Positions 22,104 to 32,540 of a stretch of DNA of 54,588 bases are shown piece by piece. How positions within the stretch are numbered: the stretch's first letter is position 1; every line of letters starts with the position of its first letter. The notes beneath the pieces are model-generated. The model was not told where the DNA came from. It was given only the letters and a program-made list of their open reading frames with translations, and did no database searches. The position numbers were made by a program, and so were the translations under genes. Origin of the DNA: Chara braunii (taxonomy: Eukaryota > Streptophyta > Charophyceae > Charales > Characeae); the NCBI GenBank assembly GCA_003427395.1, contig BFEA01000032.1, forward strand, positions 1,720,931 to 1,775,518. The letters run 5' to 3'.

Positions 22104-25100
22104 CAACCTCGACGTTCTAGTGTTTCGGATGATCTTTCACTCTTGTTTTGTCCATTCCTTCAGTTCCATGTCAATCGTCACTTTCCATTTTGTGATTTCA
22201 TGCATGAAAGTGAGTTTCACTTACTTTCCCTTCACTTTCTCTCCATTTTTTCACTTGGTAGTAAATCGCACCTTTGGTTTGTGCTCATTTTAGTGTTGTG
22301 GATGATCTTTCACTCTTGTTTTGTCCATTCCTTCACTCCCATGTAACTCACCGGTTTCCATTTTGTGATTTCATGCATGAAACTCACTCTCCCTATACTT
22401 TCTCTTCATTTCTGCACATGGTAGTAAATCGCAACTTTGATTTGTGCTCATTCTAGTGTTTTGGATGATCCTTCAATCTTGTTTTGTCCATTCCTTTACT
22501 CCTATGTGAATTGTCACTTTCCATTCTGTGATTTCACACATGAGAGTTAGTTTCATTCACTCTTCCTTCATTTTCTCTCAATTTCTTCACTTAGTTGTAA
22601 GCCGCAGTTTTTGTTTGTGCTCATTTTAAGTGTTTGGATAATCTTGCACTCACGTCTTGTCAATTTATTGCACTTGGTGGTAGTCCGATTCATCCTTGGT
22701 TGTTCCACTAGTCTTATGCATATGTTTTCCCTTGACAAACTCATGCTTTATCAATTCATTGCACTTGATGANGTGGTAGTCCGATTCATCCTTGGTTGTT
22801 CCACTAGTCTTATGCATATGTTTTCCCTTGACAAACTCATGCTTTATCAATTCATTGCACTTGATGACAGTCTGATTCTTCCCTAGCTGTTCAACTTGTG
22901 ATATGCACGAGTTTTTCCTTGTCACACTCATGTTTTGTCCATTCTTTGCACTTAGTGGTAGTCCGATTCATCCTTGGTTGTTCCACTAGTCTTATGTATG
23001 TGTTTTCCCTTGTCATACTCATGCTCTGTCCATTCTTTGCACTTTGTGACAAATCGATCCTTCCCTAGTTGTTCAACTTGTGATATGCATGAGTTTTTCC
23101 TAGTCACAGTCATGTTTTGTGAATTCCTTTCCCTTGGTGGTAGTCCGATTCATCCTTATTTGTTCCACTAGTTTTAGGCATGTTTTTTTCCTTCTCACAC
23201 TCATGCTTTGTTTATTCCTTGCACTTAATGATAGTGCGATTCTTCTCTAGCTGTTCAACTTGTGATATGCATGTGTTTTCCCTTGTCACACTCATGCTTT
23301 GTCCATTCCTTGCACTTGGTGATAGTCCGATTCTTCCCTAGCTGTTCAACTTGTGTGGAACATGTATTTTCCCTTATCACACTCGTGCTTTGTTCATTCC
23401 TTGCATTTGGTGATAGTATGGTTCCTCCCTAGTTGTTCGACCTGTGAAATGCATGTGTTTTCCCTTGTCACACTCCTGCTTTGTCTGTCTCATGCACTTC
23501 GTGATATTCCGATTATTCCTTAGCTGTTCAATTAGTGACATGCATGTGTTTTTTCTTGTCACACTCATGCTTTGTCTGCTTCTTGCACTTGGTGATAGTC
23601 CGATTCTTCCCAAGCTCTTCAACTTATGATATTCATGTGTTTTCCCTTGTCGCACTCGTGTTTTCTCCATTCCTTGCACTTGGTGATAGTCTGATTTTTC
23701 CTTAGCTGTTTAACTTGTGATATACATCTATTTTCCCTTGTCACACTCTTGTTTTGTCTATTTCTTGGACTTGGTGATAATCCGATTTCTCCCTAGCTAT
23801 TCAACTTGTGTGGAGCATGTGTTTTCCTTGTCAGTCCCATGCTTTGTTCGTTCCTTGCACTTGGTGATAGTCCAATTCCTCCCTTGTTGTTCAACCTGTG
23901 AAAGGCATGTGTTTTCCCTCATTACACTCCTGCTCTGTTTGTCTCCTGCACTTGTTGATAGTCCAATTTTTCCCTAGTTAATCAACCTGACAAATACATG
24001 GCCTAGCGAGACCCCCTTGTTCTAATCAAACGTGGTAAAGAGAAGGAAGGAAAAATGACTGTGTTTTCTTTACTAGGATTATTGTTGCTGTTGTTGTTGT
24101 TTGTAATAATGATGTTGCTGCTGCTAATGCCTAACCAAACCCCTTGCTGGTACTGTTGCTGCTGAAAAGTTGACGACCGACCTCCGGAGCATGAACCTGT
24201 CCGAAAAAAGGGACTAAGGGGTCAATGCGACCGGGGGACACTTCTGGCCAGTTCTGCCAAACCAAGGATATGGGGGTTGATAATTCTCAGACCTCATATC
24301 CTAAACACAAACAGATGACTTGCAAAGCCTGCAGGTCATCTGAGTCCATTTTCCTCCAAAAATGGAAAATGGACTTCACCGAACTGTTCACCTTGAGACC
24401 CGGACGACGCCCGAAACGGGCAAGTAAGGGCAAACGGCAACGGAATCACTTCAAATTTTAGAGGGGTCTCCCATAGGGTACGGACAGAGAGTCCACCACA
24501 TTAGAACTAATTCTAATGTCGTTTGGGGTAGGAAATGCTAAACTGTGTTTTTCGGTTTTCCCTCCTTAGGCTAAAACAACAAAAATCTGTAAAATCTACG
24601 AAATCTACAAATCTGTAGATCTGCAAAGACCGTGTTTTCTTAAATCTGTGTTCTTTGTAAGTCTGGGTTTTTTGCATATCTCTTGTAGGATTAGTTGCTG
24701 CAAGTCTGAACTTTTGGAAATCCGGAACTAGGGATAACTTAGGGAGGTGGAGCCGGACGCTTAGAGTAGGACGAAATATTTGACTCTTCACACAATTTTC
24801 CTCCTCCATCTTCTTCACCCCCCATCCACCATAGTCAACCACCTTAAACCATCTTCCTCCTCCATCTTCTTCATTCATCCACCATAACCAACCGCCTCAC
24901 ACCATCTTCCTTCTTCATCTTCTTCATTCATCTACTATAGCCGAACCGCCTCCTATCATCTTCCTCCACCATTTTCTTCACCCATCCACCATAGCCAACC
25001 ACCCCATACCATCTCCCTCCTCCATCTTCTTCATCCATCCACCGTAACCAACCACCTTACACCATCTTCCTTCTCCATTTTCTTCATCCATCCACCATAG

Positions 25101-25351
25101 CCAACCACCTCACACGATCCTCCTCCTCCATCTTCTTCATCCACCCACTATAGCCGACCACCTCACACCATCATCATCCTCCATCCTCCTCAACCATCCT
25201 CCGTATCAAACCACCTCACACCCCCTTCCTCCTTCATCTTGCTCACCAACCAAAGCCCATGACCAAAGGGGCACAAAGAAGTTAGGTGTAGATAAAGAAA
25301 CTTAGGTAGGACGGTGGGACAAGTAGGGAATAAGTTGATTAGGAGTAGGAC

Positions 25352-25410
<59 letters not shown>

Positions 25411-25752
25411 TCTTCCTCCTTCACCGCCGCCTCCCTCTTCTTGTCGGCGCCCTTTTCCCACATTCTAAAGTTGTGGCCTTACCTTCTCCTCCTCTCCCCT
25501 CTTGGCATATAACTAACTCTTCCCCCACCCCTTGTTACATTGTCAGGGGCCGAACGGTGAAATAAATTTGTCCTCACTTGGCGGATAAAGTGGGCAAGGA
25601 AAGGGTTGTTGGTCCCTTGTGCCGCCAAGAAGGAAAGGAAATGACACTTAAGCAATTGGAAGAAGGCAACTCCCGAAAGAGACTAAAGATAGTTGGTACT
25701 TAAAGCAAGGTCAGTTGACTCAACCATTATCCCGACTGCATGGCTAAGGGAA
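22104..25752 (+). mobile_element. 3' giant LTR (~3.65 kb) of + strand Ty3/gypsy element
   Basis: It repeats the 10909-14922 block in the same order: the ~170-bp array (22104-22610), ~85-bp array (22620-24000), GTT-rich 24085-24110, conserved block 24150-24780, ~55-bp CATCTTCTTCATCC array (24785-25240), (CT)n 25350-25406, and the shared CTAAGGGAA end at 25752. It is about 360 bp shorter than the 5' copy, mainly through fewer array units. By eye the non-repetitive blocks are about 90 percent identical, so insertion is old. A single N at 22772 marks a collapsed-gap artefact. Confidence 0.75.
22677..22867. other. assembly artefact: 95-bp duplication around a single N
   Basis: 22677-22771 and 22773-22867 are identical, separated by one N at 22772. 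This is how a scaffolder leaves two overlapping contig ends that it failed to merge. The real sequence very likely has one copy. Confidence 0.85.
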
Positions 25753-25910
25753 AGTTCTTTCTGAAAGCGCGTGTGAACTTGCCTGGATACGTTGTCCCGG
25801 GCTTGAGTGAGCACGATTTGTTGACGTTACAGTGACTTTGACGTTTGGAAGCAACATCGAGGGAGCGAAGCGGAGTGTAGGATTAGCCAGTGGGTAGGTG
25901 AACCGCGAGC

Positions 25911-26576
25911 ATGGCGGATCGAAGGTCGAGAGAACCATCAAGGGATTAGGATAGAGACTGGAGGGACAACAGATATGAAGGGCGAAGGGAAGACCGACAT
26001 GAGGAGCACCGCCATGGTGAGGAACGGAAGAAAAATTCTTACGAATGCGGTTACGGCTCTGGCGATTACCGACGAAGAGGGCCGTCAACCTGCTTCGATT
26101 GCGGACAGGTGGGTCATTATCGCAATCAATGCTGGAAGTTAACCGGCGCAGGGACATCGAAGCAAGGGAGGTAACAGCCAAAAACAACAAGGAAGTGACT
26201 AAAGGGCTACCTGACAAAGAGATTTTGCTGAAAAAAATTGCAGACCTGGATACCTCACTAGCATCGGTCCAAGACTTCATTGCGAGACAGGATAAAAAAC
26301 TTAAAGAGAAGGAGCGGCGCAAGCAGCTGAAATTGCTTAAAAAGCAACAAGAGGCATAGGAAGAAGAAGCTCGTAAATCCCGAGAATGGGCTTACGAAGA
26401 GAAACAAAAGAAGAAAATTGCTAAGCTACGGGAAGCAGAGGAGGCGAGAATGCAAATGAGGAAAGAGATCATGATGGAAGCAGCAATGGCAGTCGGGGGA
26501 CTGGAAGACAAGTCTGCGGGAAGATTCTTCAAGCAATCGGGACAACAGCAGTACGAGGCAAAGGCAAGCAGCAAAT
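25911..26576 (+). pseudogene. gag-like CCHC zinc-knuckle / coiled-coil protein, broken
   Basis: Starting at ATG 25911 the frame gives an Arg/Asp/Glu-rich head, a TAG after 12 codons, then a canonical CX2CX4HX4C knuckle at 26091-26132 (CFDCGQVGHYRNQC). A frameshift near 26150 leads into the frame that runs to 26359 and, past one TAG, to 26576. That part is a long Lys/Glu/Arg-rich coiled coil (for example LKEKERRKQLKLLKKQQEA and KKKIAKLREAEEARMQM). The zinc knuckle plus coiled coil suits an RNA-binding gag protein of a retroelement. I associate this architecture with abundant predicted proteins in Chara. No pol follows. It starts about 160 bp after the giant LTR ends and is probably a different element. 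Confidence 0.7.
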
Positions 26577-27203
26577 GACCTCACCATCAGGATCACACAG
26601 TGGAAGCGGGAGTGAGGGGAGCGAAGTGGAAGAAATTAGTAAGCTAACGAGGAAGATGGTTATTACCGAAAAGTGAAAGCAAAGCGCTGAGAAGGCTATC
26701 GGGAATAGCCCGCCAATGGAGCAAGCGGCGAAGCGAACACCGAGGACACCGGGGGTAAGACCGGTGTCGGGACTGGTGTGTCCCGAATGATTTCCCGTCA
26801 CTCAAGAGACTGTATATGACCGATTTGTGCATGACAGAGAAAACCGAAGGCAGGAACGCTGGAAGAATCAGAAGCATGAGCACCGACAGTAGGAAACCAA
26901 AGGCTGCCTAGAGTCGTCAGGACCGCCAAAATAAAAAGAGACTGTCTAAACAGGAAGCGGCGAAGGACTGTGAGAGGATAGCAAGGGCAGCTCTTTCCCT
27001 AAGAGCGAAGGAGGGCCGCAGGGAAGTTGGCAGCAGCATAGGAGGTGCCCTGCAGGGGAAGGAAGGAGAGTAGGAAGGGACAGGGCGCAGGTTGCTGACG
27101 CGACACGATGGCGGGAGGGCTAAGGAGATTGCAGGTTACGTGGAAACCGGTACCCGAAACGGAATAGCATGCGGGACGGAATAGGAGCAGAGAGCGGAGA
27201 TCG
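26577..27203. other. decayed 3' continuation, no domain recognised
   Basis: The + strand stays purine-rich and partly open (Lys/Arg/Glu-rich, e.g. around 26810-27060), consistent with decayed continuation of the gag-like ORF. I recognise no RT, nuclease or integrase motif. Confidence 0.4.
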
Positions 27204-27573
27204 CTGTCGAGCGCATCGGTCCGACACCGCACGTGGCAGCGAGGGACCCTCTCGCGTGCCTACCGACACGCCAGTCCTACCGCCGGTCGCGTGGGCCAAC
27301 CAAGAACGGACTTTCGTTCCCTAACCAATCTCGTAACCTGGTACGGGTCGGTCGGCTACCCCAGCCGCCCACTCAATCAGAAAAATCACACGCGCACCAA
27401 AAAAATCGCGCGCCCTCATACTCCCTACTGGGACAAGGCAGACCTTTGCCCGTGCGCGGACGACCCTCACATTTCCTGCACGGGCACTCAAAATCCGGGT
27501 TAACCGAGCCTTTCTGTCACTTGCAAAAACCAGGGCGGATACCATTGTAAGGGTATTCGCGCCGACCGCTTAC
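27204..27573 (-). mobile_element. LTR terminus and ~320-bp repeat shared with 51463-51783
   Basis: The first ~50 bp (TGTCGAGCGCATCGGTCC ... CACGTGGCAGC) match the LTR edge at 40057 (TGTTGAGCGCATCGGTCC ...), so 27204 is a candidate outer end of the minus-strand element. From about 27250 the sequence instead matches 51463-51783 at roughly 95 percent: CTCTCGCGTGCCTA, AACCTGGTACGGGTCGGTCG, GGGACAAGGCAGAC, CAAAATCCGGGTTAACCGAG. It therefore looks like a sister LTR subfamily or a recombinant LTR. No open reading frame in it looks real. Confidence 0.55.
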
Positions 27574-27720
27574 CGGACCATATTAAGCGACGTCCCCGTC
27601 GCGTCGCCAAATCAAAAGCTATACACTTCCTTACATTCCAAATGCTGACGAGATTAGAACCAATCCAATTAGCCGACAGACTCAGGGTTGAGGCCTCCAT
27701 CAAACCGTGCCAACACAACT

Positions 27721-27802
27721 ATATGCTGCCAGGGTTTCAACCTGGGTCTCCATTGTCCTGACACAAGGACGCCAGTGTATTACGCATCAATACTACAACA
27801 TA
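27721..27802 (-). tRNA. tRNA-like sequence (pseudo-tRNA or SINE head)
   Basis: The minus strand folds as a complete cloverleaf of 82 nt: a 7-bp acceptor (TATGTTG with CAGCATA, one G-T), a 4-bp D stem (GTAT/ATAC), a 5-bp anticodon stem (CTGGC/GTCAG, one G-T), a 12-nt variable region, and a perfect 5-bp T stem (CCAGG/CCTGG) with the 7-nt loop TTGAAAC. The anticodon loop is 8 nt (GTCCTTGT), so no anticodon can be assigned with confidence, and no good A box is seen. It is more likely a tRNA-derived SINE head, with a body running left toward 27600, than a working tRNA. Confidence 0.5.
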
Positions 27803-29053
27803 AGTTCCAAAGGCCCTCAAACCATCCTCTTCCCCTTTCATCCTAGACAACCGCCGGCCTCTCATTGGGTGTCCCATTTAGTCTTTTTCTCGTAAGCAGA
27901 GCCATAACTAGGGACGCGGGCTTCAAATGGGACCTATGAAGACATTCTTTGCCTTCTTCCAACAAATTCCTCACAATCAAACAAAATATACACGTATAAG
28001 TTTGTAACCTCTCTCGGCCTTTTTTGCAGTCTAGTACAGAAATGCCAGGTCCCCTTCTGGGCCCACCGTAGCCTGGCTGATCGGGCCAGGTCTACGGCCC
28101 ACCGGGCTGTTACCTTAACGATGGTATCCCCCCGTTGGTTATACAACGATAGGCGTTTTTCCTGATAATCAGTATATCAGGACTTTCCAAAAGACTCGAC
28201 TCCTATTCCGCGGAGTAATTTCTCTGGGGCGGGCAACTCCCCTTAAACTCTTACCTCGCGGGCCCGCAGCCAGGTTATGCCGGCTAGCAGCCATCCACTA
28301 GGGGTTGCGCCCAGGTGGCACTAAACTTTACCGTTAGCTTGGTATTCCTTTAAATATGTCTCAGAGTTAGCACAGGTGGCCCGGCGGGGCATCACAAACA
28401 ATTCATAGGCCGCTGCGGGACTACGCAGGGGTCTGAAGGCATTTACCGGCCCTCCTATAATAAGCACGACATCCTTCGCTCAATCACAAACAGTCTCCCC
28501 GCCGGACCCACGAGGCCGCGGCCCCTGACTTGATCAGAGCCAGCAGTCGCTCACCCTGAGGCATCTCTCGCCTTTTTCAACCACTTCAAGCAAACATGGT
28601 TCCCTCTCGTCAGACTTTATCAACACAAGACAATGTTACCCACGCCATTCAATTTTTACCCACCCTTACTTGGTAAAGGGTGCCTCTCACAAAAGATTTC
28701 ATGACCATCCCCTTTTTGTATTGGATGACTCTTCACATGACCTCTTCCAACCATGAAGGGGCTTTGATAACAATGCAATTCCCTCCTCCCTGAACCATGA
28801 AGGGGGGTCTTAATCACCAAACAACTCAAACTGAGGGACCATCTTCCGGGTCCCCGTACAACTTAGACAATCAATATTTGGTATGGCCTAAACATGCAAA
28901 TTTTTAAATTCATCAATCCCGTAGGATTCTCACAATTTTTCACAAACAGACCGCACTCCCTCTCCTTATACTCTGCCCTCTCGCCCGTTTGTAGCAGACC
29001 GCACCAGTATACTGGAGGGTAGACAGCTTCATAGTTTACACAATCATACCTAT
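27803..29053. other. unassigned sequence
   Basis: About 1.25 kb lies between the tRNA-like unit and the palindrome. It could be the body of the 3' LTR of the minus-strand element, but I could not match it to 40057-41700. I see no gene. Confidence 0.35.
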
Positions 29054-29083
29054 GAGGTGTATCCTGTACACAGGATACACCTC
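29054..29083. repeat. 30-bp perfect palindrome (14-bp arms, 2-nt spacer)
   Basis: GAGGTGTATCCTGT (29054-29067) and ACAGGATACACCTC (29070-29083) are exact reverse complements around AC. It is long enough to extrude as a cruciform, or could be a dyad binding site. It stands alone in non-coding sequence. Confidence 0.85.
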
Positions 29084-29684
29084 CCACACAAAGCCAATCA
29101 TACATTAAGACAAAGCCACAAAGGTGAGAGTGATAGTAGTTGTCACAAGACAAGTCCCATAGAGTCTCAACTCATGATACACTCAGGGAGTAGAACGTCT
29201 CCCTCAAGACCCAAACACAAACACCCAACTCAAACTCTGTCCACCCGAGCATGGTTTCCGACCCCACTGTACACCCGCGGAATACACTCGGGGACACAAC
29301 ACCTAGCAAAGTCTAATGGGTGCCTAGCCCCCTGTCTCACCTAACTAGGGAAACTCATACCCAAGTCTCCCTTAACACTGAAGTAGTCTTTGCACCGCGA
29401 AATCAAAAGTGGACTGAATAGCCCCATGTGTCCTACGGCCGACTCTCATGCCCTAAGCCATAGCCTATAAAAGAAAAACTCAAAGAAGCCTCAATCAACA
29501 ATATGTGAACAAGCAGGCAGGGACTCATCCTACCACCTCTAACGTATGCACACATCTAGGGCCCCCTCAGCCAACTAAACATATGTACACCTCCAACCCG
29601 CCCCCCCTATGTGCCAACTACTCTGACCCTACTGACACATAGACATACCAGTCCCTACTTACACAATTCTTCCTGGTTCTGCCT
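29084..29684 (-). other. 3' non-coding region of minus-strand element with candidate polypurine tract
   Basis: Read on the minus strand, the TAA at 29685-29687 is followed by non-coding sequence. It includes a purine-rich AGGGGGGGCGGGTTGGAGG (29590-29609 region) directly before TGTACATATG. This is a reasonable polypurine tract and LTR start, but no matching LTR start was found to the right. Confidence 0.35.
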
Positions 29685-32300
29685 TTACAACTGAGCCCTG
29701 CCCCCATCTGGAGCTCGCTCTACTATCCTGCCCTGCCTGTCGTAGAACTTGCTGTTGAACTCCGCAACTCGCTTCTCGGCGTTATCCTCTAGGAGTTCTG
29801 GGCAATCCACGACTCTATGCCCTTCCTCCTTGCACCAAAAGCAGGAGGTATCGTGCCACCTGACAGTCTTCTTCTTTCTCCCCTGCGAGCTCGATGTCGA
29901 AGGCGTCCCCATAGCCTCAGTAGTCACCTCATGACACGAGGACGATCCCATATGAGGTCCGGGCTCCATAGCCTCAGCACCCTCATCCCCTCGAGCGATT
30001 GTGCTCACTGGCCTGCATTCTGGCATATCCAACCCTCAGGGGCCCTCCTCATGAGGCCCCTCTGTCACCACCACCTCATCCCCACATGCTCCTGACGTCT
30101 GAGAGCCCCCTATGGCAGTGGGCTCACTCATGACCTCCTGCTGCTGCTGTTGCCGCGAGTCAGGCCCTCCTGAGTCCGTCCCCGTGGCCCAGGAGCCCAG
30201 CTCTGCTCTTAACTCTCCCAACCTCGGGGCATGCTCTGGGGCATCAAGTCTCTGAGGCCCCTCCTGTGGCGTGCCTATCCCCATGGTTGCGGCCAACTCA
30301 TGCAAACGCGAACCCCTCCTCTCCGTGGACATAGCCATAAGCAACTCTTGTGCGCCACCCTGCTCTTCGGCTGCGTCCAAGGGCACCTCCTGCATTGGCT
30401 CGGCCTGTCGAGGGACCTCCACTGCTGCTCCCTGGCCCGGCGAAGCCTGCCTCCCTCGGCCCTGGCCATTGACACCGGCTCGCCCCGCCTGGCTAGCCTC
30501 CCAGGCTGCCGAAAGCCTATCCACAACGACCCCCATCTCCCCAAATCTCCTCTCCCACTCAACCTCTCTGGCCTGGCTCCTCGCCCTCTCCTCGGCAAGC
30601 TGAGTAGTCAGGTGCTCCACCTCCAACTCCCTGATCCTGAGCTCATTGCTGAGTTGATTATACCACTGGAAGGATGTAACTATCATCTTGCATATCTTCC
30701 TGTCCATTCGCTCGATTGCCATTATAGTCGCAGAGAACCCCAAGTCCCCCATCTCCCTCAGCTCACTCGCCTCCTCGTCCGCCTGCCCCATCCCTCATGA
30801 CCTCTGGCGAGCCGCATCCCTCTGGCTCTCATACCTGGCCCACAACTCGTCGATCCTCTGCTCACTCGTCTTGGGCTCGACCGGCGGTGTCGGCTCTATC
30901 CCCGCCACCTCCATCTCAGCCTGTCTTGCGTGTATTTCGTCCAGACGAACCCTCACTCGGGCGGACTTCTCTTCGCGGGTTTCTCTTGGGGTTCTTTTCA
31001 CTCGCGGCCCCTGGCTCTCCAGAGTTGACGCCTCCGCCCCCATCCTCTCGCTCATGCATGGCACTGCCGGCGGTAACTCCGCTGGAACATGCTCCTCGAT
31101 AGCTAGGCTCTTGGTCACGTGAGTGGCCGATGGCAAATCAAGGGGCGTCTCCCCCCTCGCTCTCTCACACACGCCCTGACCCTCTGCCTCTGCCTCCTGC
31201 TCAAGCATAGAGGTGGCCTCAGGGGAAGACTCCGGAATCTCCTCGCTGTCTGGCTCAGGAATCCCCTTTGGCCATGAGTGTTGTGCTGGCTCTGGAACTG
31301 GGGAGCGTGGCGGGGTATCGTCTCCGACCGTGATTACCTTCCCGCCTTGAGGCCGTACCGGATCCGGCGGCCCGGCTGCCATCTCAGGATTCTGCGGCTC
31401 CTCTCGGTCTCGCATGTCTGTCTCCGTCTCGGGGTCCAAAGGCTCCTCCAATGTCACATAGCACGTCGGCTCAACTGAGCCCTTCCCCAGTCGTGAGGCC
31501 TCCTATTGAGATAGATCAAGATGAGTCGCTAAACTTTGGAATGGCGTCTCTCTTGGTATGTCCAGCTCCTGCGCTGATGGCAACGGTGAGGGCGATCTCA
31601 ACTCCTCGCTCATAATCCGTCGAAACTCAACTGCCCGGAGACCACAACCAGGGAACGACTCCTCTGCCAATGCGGGCCCTGCGGGCTCATCCTCCCGCTG
31701 TGCTGGGGCTCTCCTCCTCTCTCTGGCCAGCCCCACCTCTCTCGGTACCGGTTCCCTTGGCCTCTTGCTTCGCCGTCGCCTCTCAACCCTGGGCTCGTGC
31801 CCCTCGTGCTGTGGTCGTCCGAATGCCCTCCTGAGTTGAGCCTGGCAGTCCTCCCAATCTCGAGCCCGCCCCCGAATATGTTTGGCCACCGGCCTCTCCG
31901 CCCCCCTCGTCCAAATAAGTAGGGTCTGCACCCACTCCTCCCGCGCAATCCCCTGACTCAACATGTAGTGCTCGTATGCAGGAATGAACTCCTCCGCGTT
32001 CCCCTCCTCCAATCTAATGGGCATGCCATCACGCCCTCTAAGGGAAACTCTCAACCTCTGCATCCCGGCCTCCACATCCGGCCAAGTCAGGGCCTCCTCA
32101 CATATCTGTGCGACAGGCTCCTCGAACCGCCCTACACCCCTGAAGTGGTGAATCCTCTCTGCCACTGACCACCCTCTCTGTGTCGCATGATCCCGATATT
32201 CGTCCAAGAAGAGCTCAATGTTGTCGTCATCGAACTCAGGCGTAGGCTCCCTCCTAGGCGGCTCATGCTGCTCGCCTCTCCCTGCTGCTCCATCGGGCCC
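29685..32300 (-). pseudogene. extra 3' gag-like ORF (capsid-like, coiled coil, zinc knuckle) of Ty3/gypsy element
   Basis: One minus-strand frame stays open for about 2.5 kb from near 32300 to TAA at 29685, cut only by TAG at 31503, TGA at 30795 and TGA at 30036. Domains in order: acidic start ELFLDEYRDHATQRGWSV; a capsid-like helical block with RVSLRGRDGMPIRLEEGN, EEFIPAYEHYMLSQGI and DWEDCQAQLRRAFGRP; a basic linker; a long Pro/Glu-rich region (31457-30900); a coiled coil near 30700-30550; and a CX2CX4HX4C knuckle at 29802-29843 (CFWCKEEGHRVVDC). It lies 3' of integrase in the same orientation. The frame has no good ATG before the capsid block and an upstream TGA near 32350, so expression may have needed splicing. 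I recall similar predicted proteins from Chara. Confidence 0.75.
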
Positions 32301-32540
32301 CTGCCGCGACCGTGTGTCCTCCCGCCCCTCTGTATGACTGCCTTCGAAAAGTCAGACCTGCACAACACGCGAGAGACAACAAACAGACACACAGCAGGGT
32401 CAGCAGCTGAGCCCATTGGCTCGGGGAAATCCCACACACACTCCACACCCATCCACCCCAATCACCCACCTATCCAATCATTCGACGAGGGTAGAGCCTA
32501 GGCGGGACTCTATTCCTAACGAGGTCTCGTGGTGCCTTAC

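Noticed and set aside
28014-28040. U2 snRNA-like start (CTCTCGGCCTTTTTTGCAG)
   Set aside because: The match ends after the first ~15 nt; the branch-site recognition region and later stems are absent.
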